Shown: positions 39,354-47,376, counted from the stretch's first letter. The stretch: DNA of 64,000 nucleotides from Thermococcus guaymasensis DSM 11113 (GCF_000816105.1 NZ_CP007140.1:868001-932000); one strand, 5' to 3'. Notes: generated by a model not told the origin, from the letters alone. Translations and numbers: made by a program.

Positions 39354-40244
39354 ATGAGGACGCCCAGCGTGTACGTAGCCGAGGAGCTGATGCCTTTTCT
39401 GAGGGCTAAAATAGCTGAGAGACTATACCGTGAGGGCATAAGACAGTCGCAGATTGCGGTTTATCTTGGCATAACCCAGGCGATGGTGAGCAAGTACCTG
39501 GCCGGGAAGTACAAGGTGCCTCCAACGGAGGTTGCCGAGAGACTTGAGGACCTGGCCAATGAAGTTGCCTCTTTCATACTCTTTGGAGGGAGCAGGGAGG
39601 AAGCCATCCTCCTCGTGACGAGGCGCTTGATGGAGCTCTTCCAGAACGGTTTCCTGTGCAGGTTCTACGCCGAGTACGCGGGGGTGAGTGAAGAGGCTTG
39701 CCGCTCGCTGTTCTCTATGGTTCCGAGCAGAGGAGAGGTTCTTGAGGTTCTGAACACCGCCCTGAACGAGCTCCTCAGGGAAGAAAAGTTCCCATCTCTG
39801 ATCCCGGAGGTAAGGAGCAACTTCGCCTACTCCCTCCCGTCTCCGAAGAGTCCCGAGGACGTCGCGGCGATTCCGGGGAGGATAACCTCCGTCAAGGGAA
39901 AGGCCTTCGCACTGCCCCCTGAGTTCGGTGCGAGTCGCTTTGTTGCGGGGATACTCGTTGGATTGGCCGAGATAAGGCCTGAAATCAGGAGCGTCCTGAA
40001 CATAAGGTACGGCGAGGACGTTGAGGAGGCCCTCAAAAAGGCCGGCCTTAAAGTTGCGAGGGTTAAAACCGGCGGGCTGGGCGAGGACGAGGCCATTGAG
40101 AGGATAGTGAAGGTCTTCGAGGACAATGTTTACAACGCCGTCATTGACGAGGGCGGCCTCGGTGTTGAGCCCCTCGTCTACATCTTCGGCAAAGACCCGG
40201 TTGAGGTCGTTGAGAAGCTCAAACGTCTGGTGAGGCACCTTTGA
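39354..40244 (+). CDS. thiR: HTH-ThiN transcriptional regulator, ThiR-like
   Basis: 296 residues. An N-terminal helix-turn-helix (RQSQIAVYLGITQAMVSKYL, about 29-48) is followed by a helical linker and a ThiN domain (about 130-296: SNFAYSLPSPKSPEDVAAIPGRI, in parts, MNIRYGED-like LNIRYGEDVEEALKKAGLKV, VIDEGGLGVEPLVYIFG). ThiN domains make or bind thiamine phosphate, and archaeal HTH-ThiN fusions are described as repressors of thiamine genes that sense thiamine phosphates. Two genes downstream lies YjbQ, which is linked to thiamine phosphate synthase activity, supporting this role. Confidence 0.85.
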   Translation: MRTPSVYVAEELMPFLRAKIAERLYREGIRQSQIAVYLGITQAMVSKYLAGKYKVPPTEVAERLEDLANEVASFILFGGSREEAILLVTRRLMELFQNGFLCRFYAEYAGVSEEACRSLFSMVPSRGEVLEVLNTALNELLREEKFPSLIPEVRSNFAYSLPSPKSPEDVAAIPGRITSVKGKAFALPPEFGASRFVAGILVGLAEIRPEIRSVLNIRYGEDVEEALKKAGLKVARVKTGGLGEDEAIERIVKVFEDNVYNAVIDEGGLGVEPLVYIFGKDPVEVVEKLKRLVRHL

Positions 40245-40564
40245 AGGGCATTCTTCTCCTTTACGTGCTCCTCCTTCTTCTTTTTCTGAACGTGATGCCC
40301 GCTGTTTCGTCTTCCCCCGTGCCGAACGGGGACAAGCTGGTTCATCTGTTAGAATTCTCTGCCCTGGGCATCCTTGGATGGCGTTGGTGGGCCTACCTGC
40401 TGCTCCTGCCGTTCCTTCTGGAGTCCCTCCAGCTCTTCGTTCCCGGCAGGACTTTCTCTTTCGTGGACATGGGCACAAACCTAATAGGCTTCGCGCTCGG
40501 AGTCCTCCTTGGGTGGTGGTATGAAGGTCGTAACGAAGGAGCTCCACTTCTCAACGAGGGGTGA
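40241..40564 (+). CDS. VanZ-like membrane protein
   Basis: 107 residues from TTG 40241, overlapping the regulator's stop by 4 bp. Four helices with the VanZ pattern: an N-terminal helix, GDKLVHLLEFSALGILGWRWW, in parts (the conserved DKxxH), LLPFLLESLQLFVPGRTFSFVD, in parts, and NLIGFALGVLLGW. VanZ relatives are small envelope proteins of unknown activity. It overlaps yjbQ by 44 bp. Confidence 0.8.
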   Translation: MKGILLLYVLLLLLFLNVMPAVSSSPVPNGDKLVHLLEFSALGILGWRWWAYLLLLPFLLESLQLFVPGRTFSFVDMGTNLIGFALGVLLGWWYEGRNEGAPLLNEG

Positions 40565-40934
40565 GATTGACCTCGTTGACATAACCCGCGACGTCGAAAG
40601 GATTGTGGAAGAGTCCGGAATAGAGAACGGCCAGGTTCTCGTCTTTGTCCCGGGTGCAACGGGTGCGATAGTAACCATAGAGCACGAGTCCGGCCTTCTG
40701 GAAGACTTCAAGCGGGCCTTGAAGGAGCTGATTCCGAAGGGGAAGGGCTACCTCCACGACAGGATAGACGACAACGCCCACAGCCACCTCCGTGCCACCC
40801 TGCTGGGCGCGAGCGAGTGCTTTCCCGTCGTTGACGGCAGGCTCCTCAGGGGCACCTGGCAGCAGATTTTCTTCGTCGAGCTGGACGTCAGGCCGAGGCA
40901 CAGGAGGGTAATAGTGCAGGTCGTTGGGGAGTGA
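40521..40934 (+). CDS. yjbQ: YjbQ (UPF0047) family protein
   Basis: 137 residues, full length. Family segments: FSTRGEIDLVDITRDVERIV, in parts, VLVFVPGATGAIVTIEHESGLL, in parts, NAHSHLRATLLGAS and GTWQQIFFVELDVRPRHRRVIVQ, in parts. YjbQ proteins show weak thiamine phosphate synthase activity, but their main role is unknown. GGTGGT precedes ATG 40521. The ThiR-like gene two positions upstream in the same run of overlapping genes ties it to thiamine. Confidence 0.92.
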   Translation: MKVVTKELHFSTRGEIDLVDITRDVERIVEESGIENGQVLVFVPGATGAIVTIEHESGLLEDFKRALKELIPKGKGYLHDRIDDNAHSHLRATLLGASECFPVVDGRLLRGTWQQIFFVELDVRPRHRRVIVQVVGE

Positions 40935-40975
40935 GATTTACCTTTCTTTTGAAATTGGGGGGACTGCGGGCGAAG

Positions 40976-40988
40976 GGTTAATATATCG
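40976..40988 (+). promoter_or_regulatory. TATA region of the AF2212/VapC operon at 41 kb
   Basis: GGTTAATATATCG lies about 40 bp before ATG 41023, with a GGTGAGG ribosome site at 41012-41018 and a run of nine A between them. Confidence 0.5.
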
Positions 40989-41022
40989 GCGCTGTAAAAA
41001 AAAACACGATTGGTGAGGGGGT

Positions 41023-41196
41023 ATGGGCATCGTCGTTGAGGCTGTCTATGAGAATGGCGTTTTCAAGCCCCTCAAGAAGGTTAACATTCCCGAGCGGGCG
41101 AAGGTTAGGATTAGGGTCGAGATTTTCGGCCTGCTGAAGGACTGGAGTGTGGACGCCCAGGAGCTAAAGGATGAGCTGAGGGAAGTTCATGGCTGA
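41023..41196 (+). CDS. AF2212-like (DUF104) antitoxin, 57 residues
   Basis: ATG 41023 to TGA 41194-41196. MGIVVEAVYENGVFKPLKKV is the DUF104 start; RAKVRIRVEIFGLLKDW continues the barrel; QELKDELREVHG is the toxin-binding tail. It overlaps the PIN gene by 8 bp. It is a paralogue of the antitoxin at 36198. Confidence 0.88.
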   Translation: MGIVVEAVYENGVFKPLKKVNIPERAKVRIRVEIFGLLKDWSVDAQELKDELREVHG

Positions 41197-41566
41197 GTAC
41201 TTCGCCGACACCTATGCTCTTGTTGAGATCCTGAAGGGAAATCCAAACTATGGGAAGTACTCTTCGGCGGAGCTTTACACGACGGAGTTCAATCTCTTGG
41301 AGCTACCCTATGCCCTCGTTAGGGACTTTGGGGTGGAGAAAGCTGAGGGAATACTGGAAATAGTTAAAAGCTCGGTTACAGTCGTTGTTCCCGAGGTTCA
41401 CCACTACGTTCTCGCCTCTGAAATACGAATCCAGGAGAGGAAGAACGAGAAAAAGCTGTCTCTCATAGACTGCCTGGGCTATGTGATAGCCAAGAGTTTG
41501 GGCATGAGGTTCCTGACTGGGGACCGGGAATTTGAGGGAATGGCGAACGTCGAGTTTGTGAAGTAG
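41189..41566 (+). CDS. VapC-like PIN-domain toxin
   Basis: 125 residues. PIN acids: D7 in YFADTYALVEIL, E38 in TTEFNLLELPYAL, D95 in SLIDCLGYVIAKSLG and D107 in LTGDREFEG. Its antitoxin lies directly upstream with overlapping ends. Expected to be an endoribonuclease held inactive in a VapBC complex. Confidence 0.9.
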   Translation: MAEYFADTYALVEILKGNPNYGKYSSAELYTTEFNLLELPYALVRDFGVEKAEGILEIVKSSVTVVVPEVHHYVLASEIRIQERKNEKKLSLIDCLGYVIAKSLGMRFLTGDREFEGMANVEFVK

Positions 41567-41596
41567 TGGAGCTTTAGAGTGAAAATTGAATAAGGA

Positions 41597-42179
41597 CTAA
41601 ATCTTGATCGAGATTTCGGCCTTATCGCTCTTTTTGAGCTGGATGGCGAAGAGTTCTTTGTCATATTCTTTGTGCTTTAAGTATGTGAATATCATGAGCA
41701 CGAAGAGGACAAAGCCCAAGTAACGGGCCACTTACAACTGCTAGCTTGGTTATCGTCGAGTCGTATGGCAGTGCTCCCTCCATGATGGCATACCAGAGGG
41801 CGGCGTTTCCAACACCGACGATTATCCAGCCGATTAAGAAGGCTTTGAAAGCCTCGTAGGCTCTTCCAGAGGCAAGGGAATAAGCCTTTTCAAGCTTCTC
41901 TATCTCCGGGAGCTTTGAGAACTCCTCCCACTTTCCTTCTCCCCGGTTGATGCAGTTCAATATGTCGCGGGGATTCATAGCCGAGAGGTTTCCATAATAT
42001 GCCTGAAAGAGTATCAGGGCCGAGCCAATCAAGAGTGTGAATGAAAGAACCTCCATAAAAGGGACTTTTTTGAGATCTACCCAGCTATTAATAAAATAAC
42101 ACCCGTAGCAATAAAGCCCAAAAAGGGATTCTCCAATATTAATATCCAGAACATAAGGGCTGTCACATGGATCAGCCAT
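41597..42179 (-). pseudogene. Frameshifted membrane protein, paralogue of 43017-43580
   Basis: From ATG 42179 the frame encodes about 155 residues with three membrane helices (FTLLIGSALILFQAYYG, FKAFLIGWIIVGVGNAALWY, LAVVSGPLLGL), then runs into LCPLRAHD. One base earlier or later near 41715-41725, the other frame continues FVLFVLMIFTYLKHKEYDKE and ends LFAIQLKKSDKAEISIKI, which is identical to the C-terminal 18 residues of the intact paralogue. A single-base indel is the simplest explanation. The longer frame to 42290 is not coding. Confidence 0.75.
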
Positions 42180-42320
42180 TTCCCTCCTCCCGGAGGGTAT
42201 AATACTGGGAAGTGAAGATCGTCTTGGCACTGATACCCCCAAGTACTTCGGGGATAGTCCCCCTTTCGTCGAGTGGTAGAGAATAAACAAAAAAAGAGGG
42301 GGCTTATTCTGTTTGACCGT

Positions 42321-42330
42321 TTTATTTAAA
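42321..42330 (+). promoter_or_regulatory. TATA box of the RelE gene
   Basis: TTTATTTAAA lies 31-41 bp before ATG 42362, and GGGGAGG at 42354-42360 is the ribosome site. Confidence 0.5.
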
Positions 42331-42361
42331 TTTCAAATTCCGTACTTCTCAAAGGGGAGGC

Positions 42362-42652
42362 ATGGTGTTTAAGGTTGACGTCGATGATAGGGTATTCGCT
42401 GAAGCCAAGAAGTGGTTAATGCCGGCTCACATTAGAAAGCTAAGCGAGTTTATTTTGGCCTTATGCGAGGATCCCGACTCGCCCGTTCCCAAAGAATTTG
42501 ACGTAAGGAAGGTCAAAGGGAAGACGATTAAGGGTTTTCCGGCTTATGCCTTGAGACTTGGAGGATATAGAGTGTTCTACGGTGTGGACTGGGAGAATAA
42601 GGTTATCTATGTAGCTAAAATAGAACCGAGAGGCAGGGCCTATAAGCGTTAG
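42362..42652 (+). CDS. RelE/ParE-family toxin
   Basis: 96 residues: FKVDVDDRVFAEAKKWL, then VRKVKGKTIKGFPAYALRLGGYRVFYGVDWENKVIYVAKIEPRGRAYKR in parts, the typical RelE strand pattern with basic residues (R, K, R) at the positions that cut mRNA on the ribosome. RelE genes usually follow relB on the same strand. Here the only small partner gene is convergent and overlaps the last 4 bp. Confidence 0.85.
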   Translation: MVFKVDVDDRVFAEAKKWLMPAHIRKLSEFILALCEDPDSPVPKEFDVRKVKGKTIKGFPAYALRLGGYRVFYGVDWENKVIYVAKIEPRGRAYKR

Positions 42653-42888
42653 TCCTCCAGCATTTGGGTAAGTATCCTAACGGCCTCTTTCCCGCTAACT
42701 ACTTTCGCTTTCCTGCTCTTGTACTCTTCGAACCTCTTTTCAAGGTCCTTGAGAGTCTCTTCGTCAACTTCTTCAACGGGGAGGTTTTCAGCTCTCATTT
42801 TTAGAACCTCAAGCCTGAGCTTCTCTAATTCTCTCTCCATTTGGTCTATTCTCTGGAGAAGCACTTTAGGGTTAATAGCCTCGCTCAT
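42649..42888 (-). CDS. Small helical protein convergent with RelE, possible antitoxin
   Basis: 79 residues from ATG 42888. A coiled-coil (LLQRIDQMERELEKLRLEVLKM, in parts) is followed by an acidic linker (LPVEEVDEETLKDLEKRFEEY) and a basic AKVVSGKEAVRILTQMLED end. It resembles the coiled-coil RelB/DUF-type antitoxins of Thermococcales, but the orientation is unusual. Start 42903 has no better site. Confidence 0.65.
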   Translation of the reverse strand: MSEAINPKVLLQRIDQMERELEKLRLEVLKMRAENLPVEEVDEETLKDLEKRFEEYKSRKAKVVSGKEAVRILTQMLED

Positions 42889-43016
42889 TCTCCCACCATT
42901 CATGGCTTGTCCTAATGGGTTAAATATGTTTTTATTGTCGAGGAATTTTGGGCTGTGAAGGATGATGCATTAGCTTGAACGGAATCGTGCAAAAATACTG
43001 GAAAGCGCTGGAGAGC

Positions 43017-43580
43017 TTAAATCTTGATGGATATCTCTGCCTTGTCGCTCTTCTTGAGCTGGATGGCGAAGAGAGCCTTTTCGATGGAGCGCTTGCGGAG
43101 GTAGGAGATTATCATGAGAACAAAGCTCACCGTGCCTGAAATCGAGACAATGATGAGGGTTATTAAAATTGGAGCTACCCATAGGAGCCATCCTTTCCAC
43201 AAGGCCACCTCGGCGAACGCCAAGGCAAGACCGGAAAGAATCCACCCACTCAGAGAGCTTTTGAATGCCTCCTCTGAGTACTCCAGCGCTTTTTTGTGGA
43301 CGATTTCAAGCTTTTCAAGCTCCGTTTCAGCTTTTACTCTCCACTTTTCAAGACAGGGCATGAGCAATTGGGGGTTTGATATAGTCAGATAATCATAAGC
43401 ATCCAATGGCGCTCCTACCAAAATCACAGCAAAAGAAAATAGCATCGTAACTAAAGCTGCTAAATCATCAGTTCCTTTGCCTACAGCTGAATTTGTCCAA
43501 CCTACAAACAAAACAGCCAAACCCATTAAACCCAAACCTATCCAATCACCACCCTCCGATGGGTTACACCGGTTTCCCAT
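43017..43580 (-). CDS. Four-helix membrane protein, intact copy of a duplicated gene
   Basis: 187 residues. Helices: WIGLGLMGLAVLFVGWTNSA, LVTMLFSFAVILVGAPLDAY, a charged middle (LEKWRVKAETELEKLEIVHK), SSLSGWILSGLALAFAEVAL and WVAPILITLIIVSISGTVSFVLMIISYL, in parts, and the tail FAIQLKKSDKAEISIKI shared with the frameshifted gene at 41597. I do not recognise the family. It could work with the RelE or the ATPase genes around it, but nothing shows this. Confidence 0.75.
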   Translation of the reverse strand: MGNRCNPSEGGDWIGLGLMGLAVLFVGWTNSAVGKGTDDLAALVTMLFSFAVILVGAPLDAYDYLTISNPQLLMPCLEKWRVKAETELEKLEIVHKKALEYSEEAFKSSLSGWILSGLALAFAEVALWKGWLLWVAPILITLIIVSISGTVSFVLMIISYLRKRSIEKALFAIQLKKSDKAEISIKI

Positions 43581-43640
43581 TTCTCTCCTCCCTCCGGGTA
43601 TTTATAGATTTCTCTCCTCCCGGAGGGTATAATATCTGGG
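43581..43640 (-). repeat. Duplicated promoter/start module of the membrane protein genes
   Basis: Just before ATG 43580 (minus) and again about 25 bp upstream (43603-43635) occurs a module with CTCCTCCCGGAGG or a variant, then a TATA-like GTATAAT. The same module precedes the paralogue at 42180-42204. In the distal copy the start triplet is changed (GAT on the plus strand where CAT would encode ATG). This looks like the residue of repeated tandem duplication. Confidence 0.55.
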
Positions 43641-43665
43641 GGCGGAGGTAAAGTTCTCAGCCTTC

Positions 43666-44835
43666 TCAAATCTCCAGCAGGAAGAAGGGCACGTCCTCCC
43701 TTTCCAGCACGATAACGTCTCTTGGATATCTCCTATGGGCCTTCCCTGCCTTCACCTCAACCTTCAAATCACCTGCTATCGCATCAACCTCGTAGGAGTT
43801 CCTGTAATAGTAGACTTCCCCGAACTTTCTGTACAGGTGCTCCTGAACGAGCCACTCATAGAGCGCTTCCTCCCTAAGCTCCGCCCCGCTCCACGCTGAG
43901 AAGAGCCTCGCCAGAAGCGGGTCTCTAAAGAAGAACTTCTTCTCCCGCTTGTAGAGCACCTGTTCTCCCTGCCTGAGGTACGCTATTCCGAGCACATACA
44001 GCTCCCTAAAGAACTCGATGTAGTCCTGCACCACCTTGTAGGAGTAGCCTGAGGTCATCCCAGCCAGTGCTCTAAAGCTCGTGGCCGAAGGAGCACTTCG
44101 GATTACTGCCGCCATGGTTTCTCTTGCTATTTCAAGGCTTTTCCCAAAACGAACGAATTCCCCTATGTAAGCCCCGAGAAGATCGTCCATGGGGAGGCCG
44201 TTGATCGATCCCGGGAAGCCGCCAGTTTTGAGGTACTCCTCAAAAAGCTCAAGCGTTTTTTCCCTATGAAGTTCCGGTTTTTTCAGGCCCATGACCTCAA
44301 CGTATTCTCCGAAAGAGAGCGGCATGACTTCGAGGGTTGTTCCCTTTCCCCTCCTGCCCGGAAACAGTTCGATATCGCGCTTTACCCGTAAGGAGCTTGA
44401 GCCGGTAACCGTGACAACGTCGTTCTCCAAAAGACCGGCGTCGATAAGCGGTTTAACCCCTCTCCACCACCCTTCGAGTGATGAGGCTTCGTCCAGGAAG
44501 ATGTAGCCGGTTTTGATGTTCTCCCTTTCTTTGAGATTCTGGAACTCTCTCAGCAAAGCTGAAAGCTCCCTGTAGTCTGGGAGGATTTCAACGTTGATAT
44601 AAAGGATGGACTCCGGCGGACTATCTTCCAAAAGCTTCTGGATTAGGAGTTTTATTCCCGTTGTCTTTCCGACCTGTCTAGGTCCGAGAACGAAGTTAAG
44701 CGAAAAAGGTTCGAGTGAGAGCTCGTCAATCCACCTCGGCCACCAACGAATCTTCTGCTCTTTCCAACGCCTTGCGTGGTAGTCTTCTTTCCCCTCCCAC
44801 CATGGGTTCATGTAGGTTAACTCCCCCAACCTCAT
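43666..44835 (-). CDS. Archaeal AAA ATPase with DUF4143-type C-terminus
   Basis: 389 residues. Walker A GPRQVGKTTGIKLLIQ near 55, Walker B GYIFLDEASSLEGWW near 115, sensor VTVTGSSSL, then helices and a C-terminal restriction-like part: YYYRNSYEVDAIAGDLKVEVKAG, in parts (D and ExK of a PD-(D/E)xK fold). These stand-alone ATPases are common in archaeal accessory regions and often tied to mobile DNA; their function is unknown. Two palindromes flank its TATA box. Confidence 0.87.
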   Translation of the reverse strand: MRLGELTYMNPWWEGKEDYHARRWKEQKIRWWPRWIDELSLEPFSLNFVLGPRQVGKTTGIKLLIQKLLEDSPPESILYINVEILPDYRELSALLREFQNLKERENIKTGYIFLDEASSLEGWWRGVKPLIDAGLLENDVVTVTGSSSLRVKRDIELFPGRRGKGTTLEVMPLSFGEYVEVMGLKKPELHREKTLELFEEYLKTGGFPGSINGLPMDDLLGAYIGEFVRFGKSLEIARETMAAVIRSAPSATSFRALAGMTSGYSYKVVQDYIEFFRELYVLGIAYLRQGEQVLYKREKKFFFRDPLLARLFSAWSGAELREEALYEWLVQEHLYRKFGEVYYYRNSYEVDAIAGDLKVEVKAGKAHRRYPRDVIVLEREDVPFFLLEI

Positions 44836-44844
44836 AACAACACC

Positions 44845-44919
44845 TGAGAAGTTGTAGTTCTCAAGGGTTTATAAAGGTTGAGAAGTGTAAGTTCTCAGAC
44901 TTTGTGGGTACCCTGAGAA
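44845..44919 (-). promoter_or_regulatory. Palindromic operators flanking the ATPase promoter
   Basis: TGAGAA-N7-TTCTCA occurs at 44845-44863 and 44879-44897, with centres 34 bp apart. A half site TGAGAA lies at 44914-44919. The minus-strand TATA box (CCTTTATAAAC, 44867-44877) is between the two full sites. This arrangement is that of a repressor-binding region, probably autoregulatory. Confidence 0.7.
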
Positions 44920-45058
44920 GTTTCGTTTGGTACTCTAACACTCCAGAAACGCTGTAAGTGTCATGAAAGGGGGTAATAACCCGCCCGAGTTCATTGACTC
45001 CGCCCTCGGCGGTGCTCCCCGGGCAGTTTAGGTTAGGCGCTCATCAATAAAAGGCTTT

Positions 45059-45304
45059 CTACCACACCCTAACACCTTCGCTCCCCTCAAGTTCAACTTC
45101 CTTGTACTTCCCACTCAGTTTAATTGGGAGCGCATAGACAATGGCGACAAACGAGCCGAACAGAAACGCCATGAAAATCCAGATGAGCCTCTCTGACTCG
45201 GGCATAAGCTTCTGCTTCTTGATGACGTCGTAGGTGACCCACGCAAAGCCCGCGATGTTGAGAACCCAAATCAGACACCAGATTCCAATGACCACGTCGA
45301 ACAT
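45059..45304 (-). CDS. Small two-helix membrane protein, PLDc_N-like
   Basis: 81 residues. Helix 1 VVIGIWCLIWVLNIAGFAWV is followed by a loop DVIKKQKLMPESERLIW and helix 2 IFMAFLFGSFVAIVYALPI, in the pattern of the phospholipase D N-terminal (PLDc_N) membrane domain, here alone. Function unknown. It lies 30 bp before the cDPG synthetase stop, same strand. Confidence 0.7.
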   Translation of the reverse strand: MFDVVIGIWCLIWVLNIAGFAWVTYDVIKKQKLMPESERLIWIFMAFLFGSFVAIVYALPIKLSGKYKEVELEGSEGVRVW

Positions 45305-45334
45305 GAAGAAAAATTAAGAGGGGGGTTAAAAACC

Positions 45335-46684
45335 TCATTCCTTCTTGAGCTTCTCGCAGTTCTTGACCCAGTTCTCGAGGATGTCCTTGAGCTTGGGCTG
45401 GCCGATCTCCTCGAGCTCGTAGCGGACGCGAACTGCGGGCTTGTTGAGGTTCATGAAGCGTCTGAGGTCGACCGGGGTACCCATGATGACGACGTCAGCG
45501 TCTGCCCTGTTGATTGTCTCCTCAAGCTCCTTAATCTGCTTCTTGCCGTAGCCCATAGCCGGAAGGATGACGTCGAGGTGCGGGTACTTCTTGTAGGTCT
45601 CGACGATTGAGCCGACAGCGTAGGGTCTTGGGTCAATGATTTCCTTGGCGCCGAACTTCTTGGCGGCGACGTAGCCCGCTCCGTACTTCATGCCGCCGTG
45701 GGTGAGTGTCGGGCCGTCCTCAACGACGAGAACGCGCTTGCCCTTGATGAGCTCGGGGTTGTCCACGAATATCGGCGAGGCCGCCTCGATGACGGTGGCG
45801 TTCGGGTTGACTTTCTCGATGCTCTCCCTGACCTTCTGGATGTCGTCCCTGTTGGCGGTGTCGATCTTATTGATGATTATGACGTCAGCTGACCTGAAGT
45901 TGGTCTCACCGGGGTGGTACTTGAGCTCGTGGCCAGGCCTGTGCGGGTCGGTGACGACTATCCAGAGGTCGGGCTCGTAGAACGGGAAGTCGTTGTTTCC
46001 TCCGTCCCAGAGGATGATGTCGGCCTCTTTCTCGGCCTCGCGGAGGATCTTCTCGTAGTCAACGCCCGCGTAGACGACCATGCCCCTGTCGATGTAGGGT
46101 TCGTACTCCTCGCGCTCCTCGATGGTGCACTCGTGCTTGTCGAGGTCCTCGTAGGTGGCGAAGCGCTGGATGACCTGCTTCCTTAGGTCACCGTAGGGCA
46201 TCGGGTGCCTGATGGCGACGACCTTGTAGCCCATCTCCTGGAGGAGCTGGGCAACCTTTCTGCTGGTCTGGCTCTTTCCACAGCCGGTTCTGACGGCGGT
46301 GACTGCAACGACGGGCTTGCTGGACTTGAGCATGGTGCTCTTCGGGCCGAGGAGCCAGAAGTCGGCACCGGCTGAGTGGGCCCTGCTGGCGAGGTGCATG
46401 ACGTGCTCGTGGGGAACGTCGGAGTAAGCGAAAACGACTATGTCAATGTTGTGCTCCTTGATTATCTTCTCCATATCGTCCTCGCTCCAGATCGGAATAC
46501 CGTTCGGGTAGAGCTCTCCGGCGAGCTCGGGCGGGTAGAGCCTGCCCTCGATGTCCGGAATCTGAGTGGCGGTGAAGGCAACGACCTCGTACTCGGGGTT
46601 GTCCCTGAAGAACGTGTTGAAGTTGTGGAAATCCCTTCCGGCCGCTCCGAGAATCAGAACCCTCTTCTTTTTCTTCTCAGCCAT
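45335..46684 (-). CDS. Cyclic 2,3-diphosphoglycerate synthetase
   Basis: 449 residues. It closes 2,3-diphosphoglycerate with ATP to form cDPG, a thermoprotectant of hyperthermophilic archaea. N-terminal ILGAAGRDFHNFNTFFRDNP, in parts, a P-loop-like VTAVRTGCGKSQTSRKVAQLL (about 130), DIILWDGGNNDFPFYEPDLW, in parts, and ADVIIINKIDTANRDD all match that family. GGTGGTC before ATG 46684 decides the start over 46699. Some family members in Thermococcales are annotated only as GTPases. Confidence 0.88.
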   Translation of the reverse strand: MAEKKKKRVLILGAAGRDFHNFNTFFRDNPEYEVVAFTATQIPDIEGRLYPPELAGELYPNGIPIWSEDDMEKIIKEHNIDIVVFAYSDVPHEHVMHLASRAHSAGADFWLLGPKSTMLKSSKPVVAVTAVRTGCGKSQTSRKVAQLLQEMGYKVVAIRHPMPYGDLRKQVIQRFATYEDLDKHECTIEEREEYEPYIDRGMVVYAGVDYEKILREAEKEADIILWDGGNNDFPFYEPDLWIVVTDPHRPGHELKYHPGETNFRSADVIIINKIDTANRDDIQKVRESIEKVNPNATVIEAASPIFVDNPELIKGKRVLVVEDGPTLTHGGMKYGAGYVAAKKFGAKEIIDPRPYAVGSIVETYKKYPHLDVILPAMGYGKKQIKELEETINRADADVVIMGTPVDLRRFMNLNKPAVRVRYELEEIGQPKLKDILENWVKNCEKLKKE

Positions 46685-46878
46685 GTCTGACCACCTCAAA
46701 AGTTTTTAATTCGGCACTAATGCATTGTTTTTGGCATTTATAATGGTTTTTGTTTAATGATGCAAGTTTCTTGTGTGGACCCTTCGGTAAGAGCTACAGA
46801 AAACTGAAAAGTTTTCAAGAAAAGCTGGATAATAACCATTTGAATTTACCCGGGGAATTGATAACATCTCTCCGGAGC

Positions 46879-47316
46879 TCATTCACTCACATCGAGGATT
46901 TCTGCGTTCTGATACTCTACTATCTTCTCCGGCCGTATCCTCAGAAGCCTCTCTGTTGTTCCCCCACCGCCGATAACGTACTCGTTCTCCAGAACCTTGG
47001 GGTCGATTACCGTCTTGAGCGGCACGCCAACTGGTGGAACGCCACCGACTTCATAGCCAGTAAGTTCCTTGACCTCCTTTGGCTTTGCGAACCTGCACTT
47101 CCCGAACTTTTTCTCAAGCTTTGACATGCTGACCCTCGACTCACCATCCACTATGACGAGGAGGGGCCCGCTCTCGCTTACGATAACGAGGGACTTTATG
47201 ACCTGCTTTTTGGAAACACCGGTCTCTCTCGTGGCCTGCTCGACGGTCTTAACGGGCCTTCCGATTTCGAGAATCTCGGCTCCAAGCTCTTTGGCGATTT
47301 CTTCGAGCTTTTTCAT
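46879..47316 (-). CDS. YbaK/EbsC-type aminoacyl-tRNA deacylase
   Basis: 145 residues. KVFSMKKLEEIAKELGAEIL leads to VEQATRETGVSKKQVIKSLVI, in parts, LLVIVDGESRVSMSKLEKKFG, in parts, FAKPKEVKELTGYEVGGVPPVG and NEYVIGGGGTTERLLRI, the complete YbaK fold with the conserved lysine and GGVPPxG loop. Such proteins hydrolyse mischarged tRNA in trans. AAGGTG ahead of ATG 47316 sets the start, and the frame extending to 47499 is unsupported. A broken alaX editing gene lies divergently next to it. Confidence 0.9.
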   Translation of the reverse strand: MKKLEEIAKELGAEILEIGRPVKTVEQATRETGVSKKQVIKSLVIVSESGPLLVIVDGESRVSMSKLEKKFGKCRFAKPKEVKELTGYEVGGVPPVGVPLKTVIDPKVLENEYVIGGGGTTERLLRIRPEKIVEYQNAEILDVSE

Positions 47317-47376
47317 GGAGAACACCTTAATCCGATATGACAAAATTGTTAATAAGCCTTCTGAGAATACTGAACG

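Noticed and set aside
39423-40547. A 374-codon minus-strand frame opposite the ThiR-like and VanZ-like genes
   Set aside because: Antisense shadow; the plus-strand genes have clear family motifs and ribosome sites.
46700-46878. Small plus-strand gene between the cDPG synthetase and the YbaK-type deacylase
   Set aside because: The frame is Leu/Ser-rich, starts without a ribosome site and continues antisense into the deacylase gene; the stretch is best read as a promoter region.
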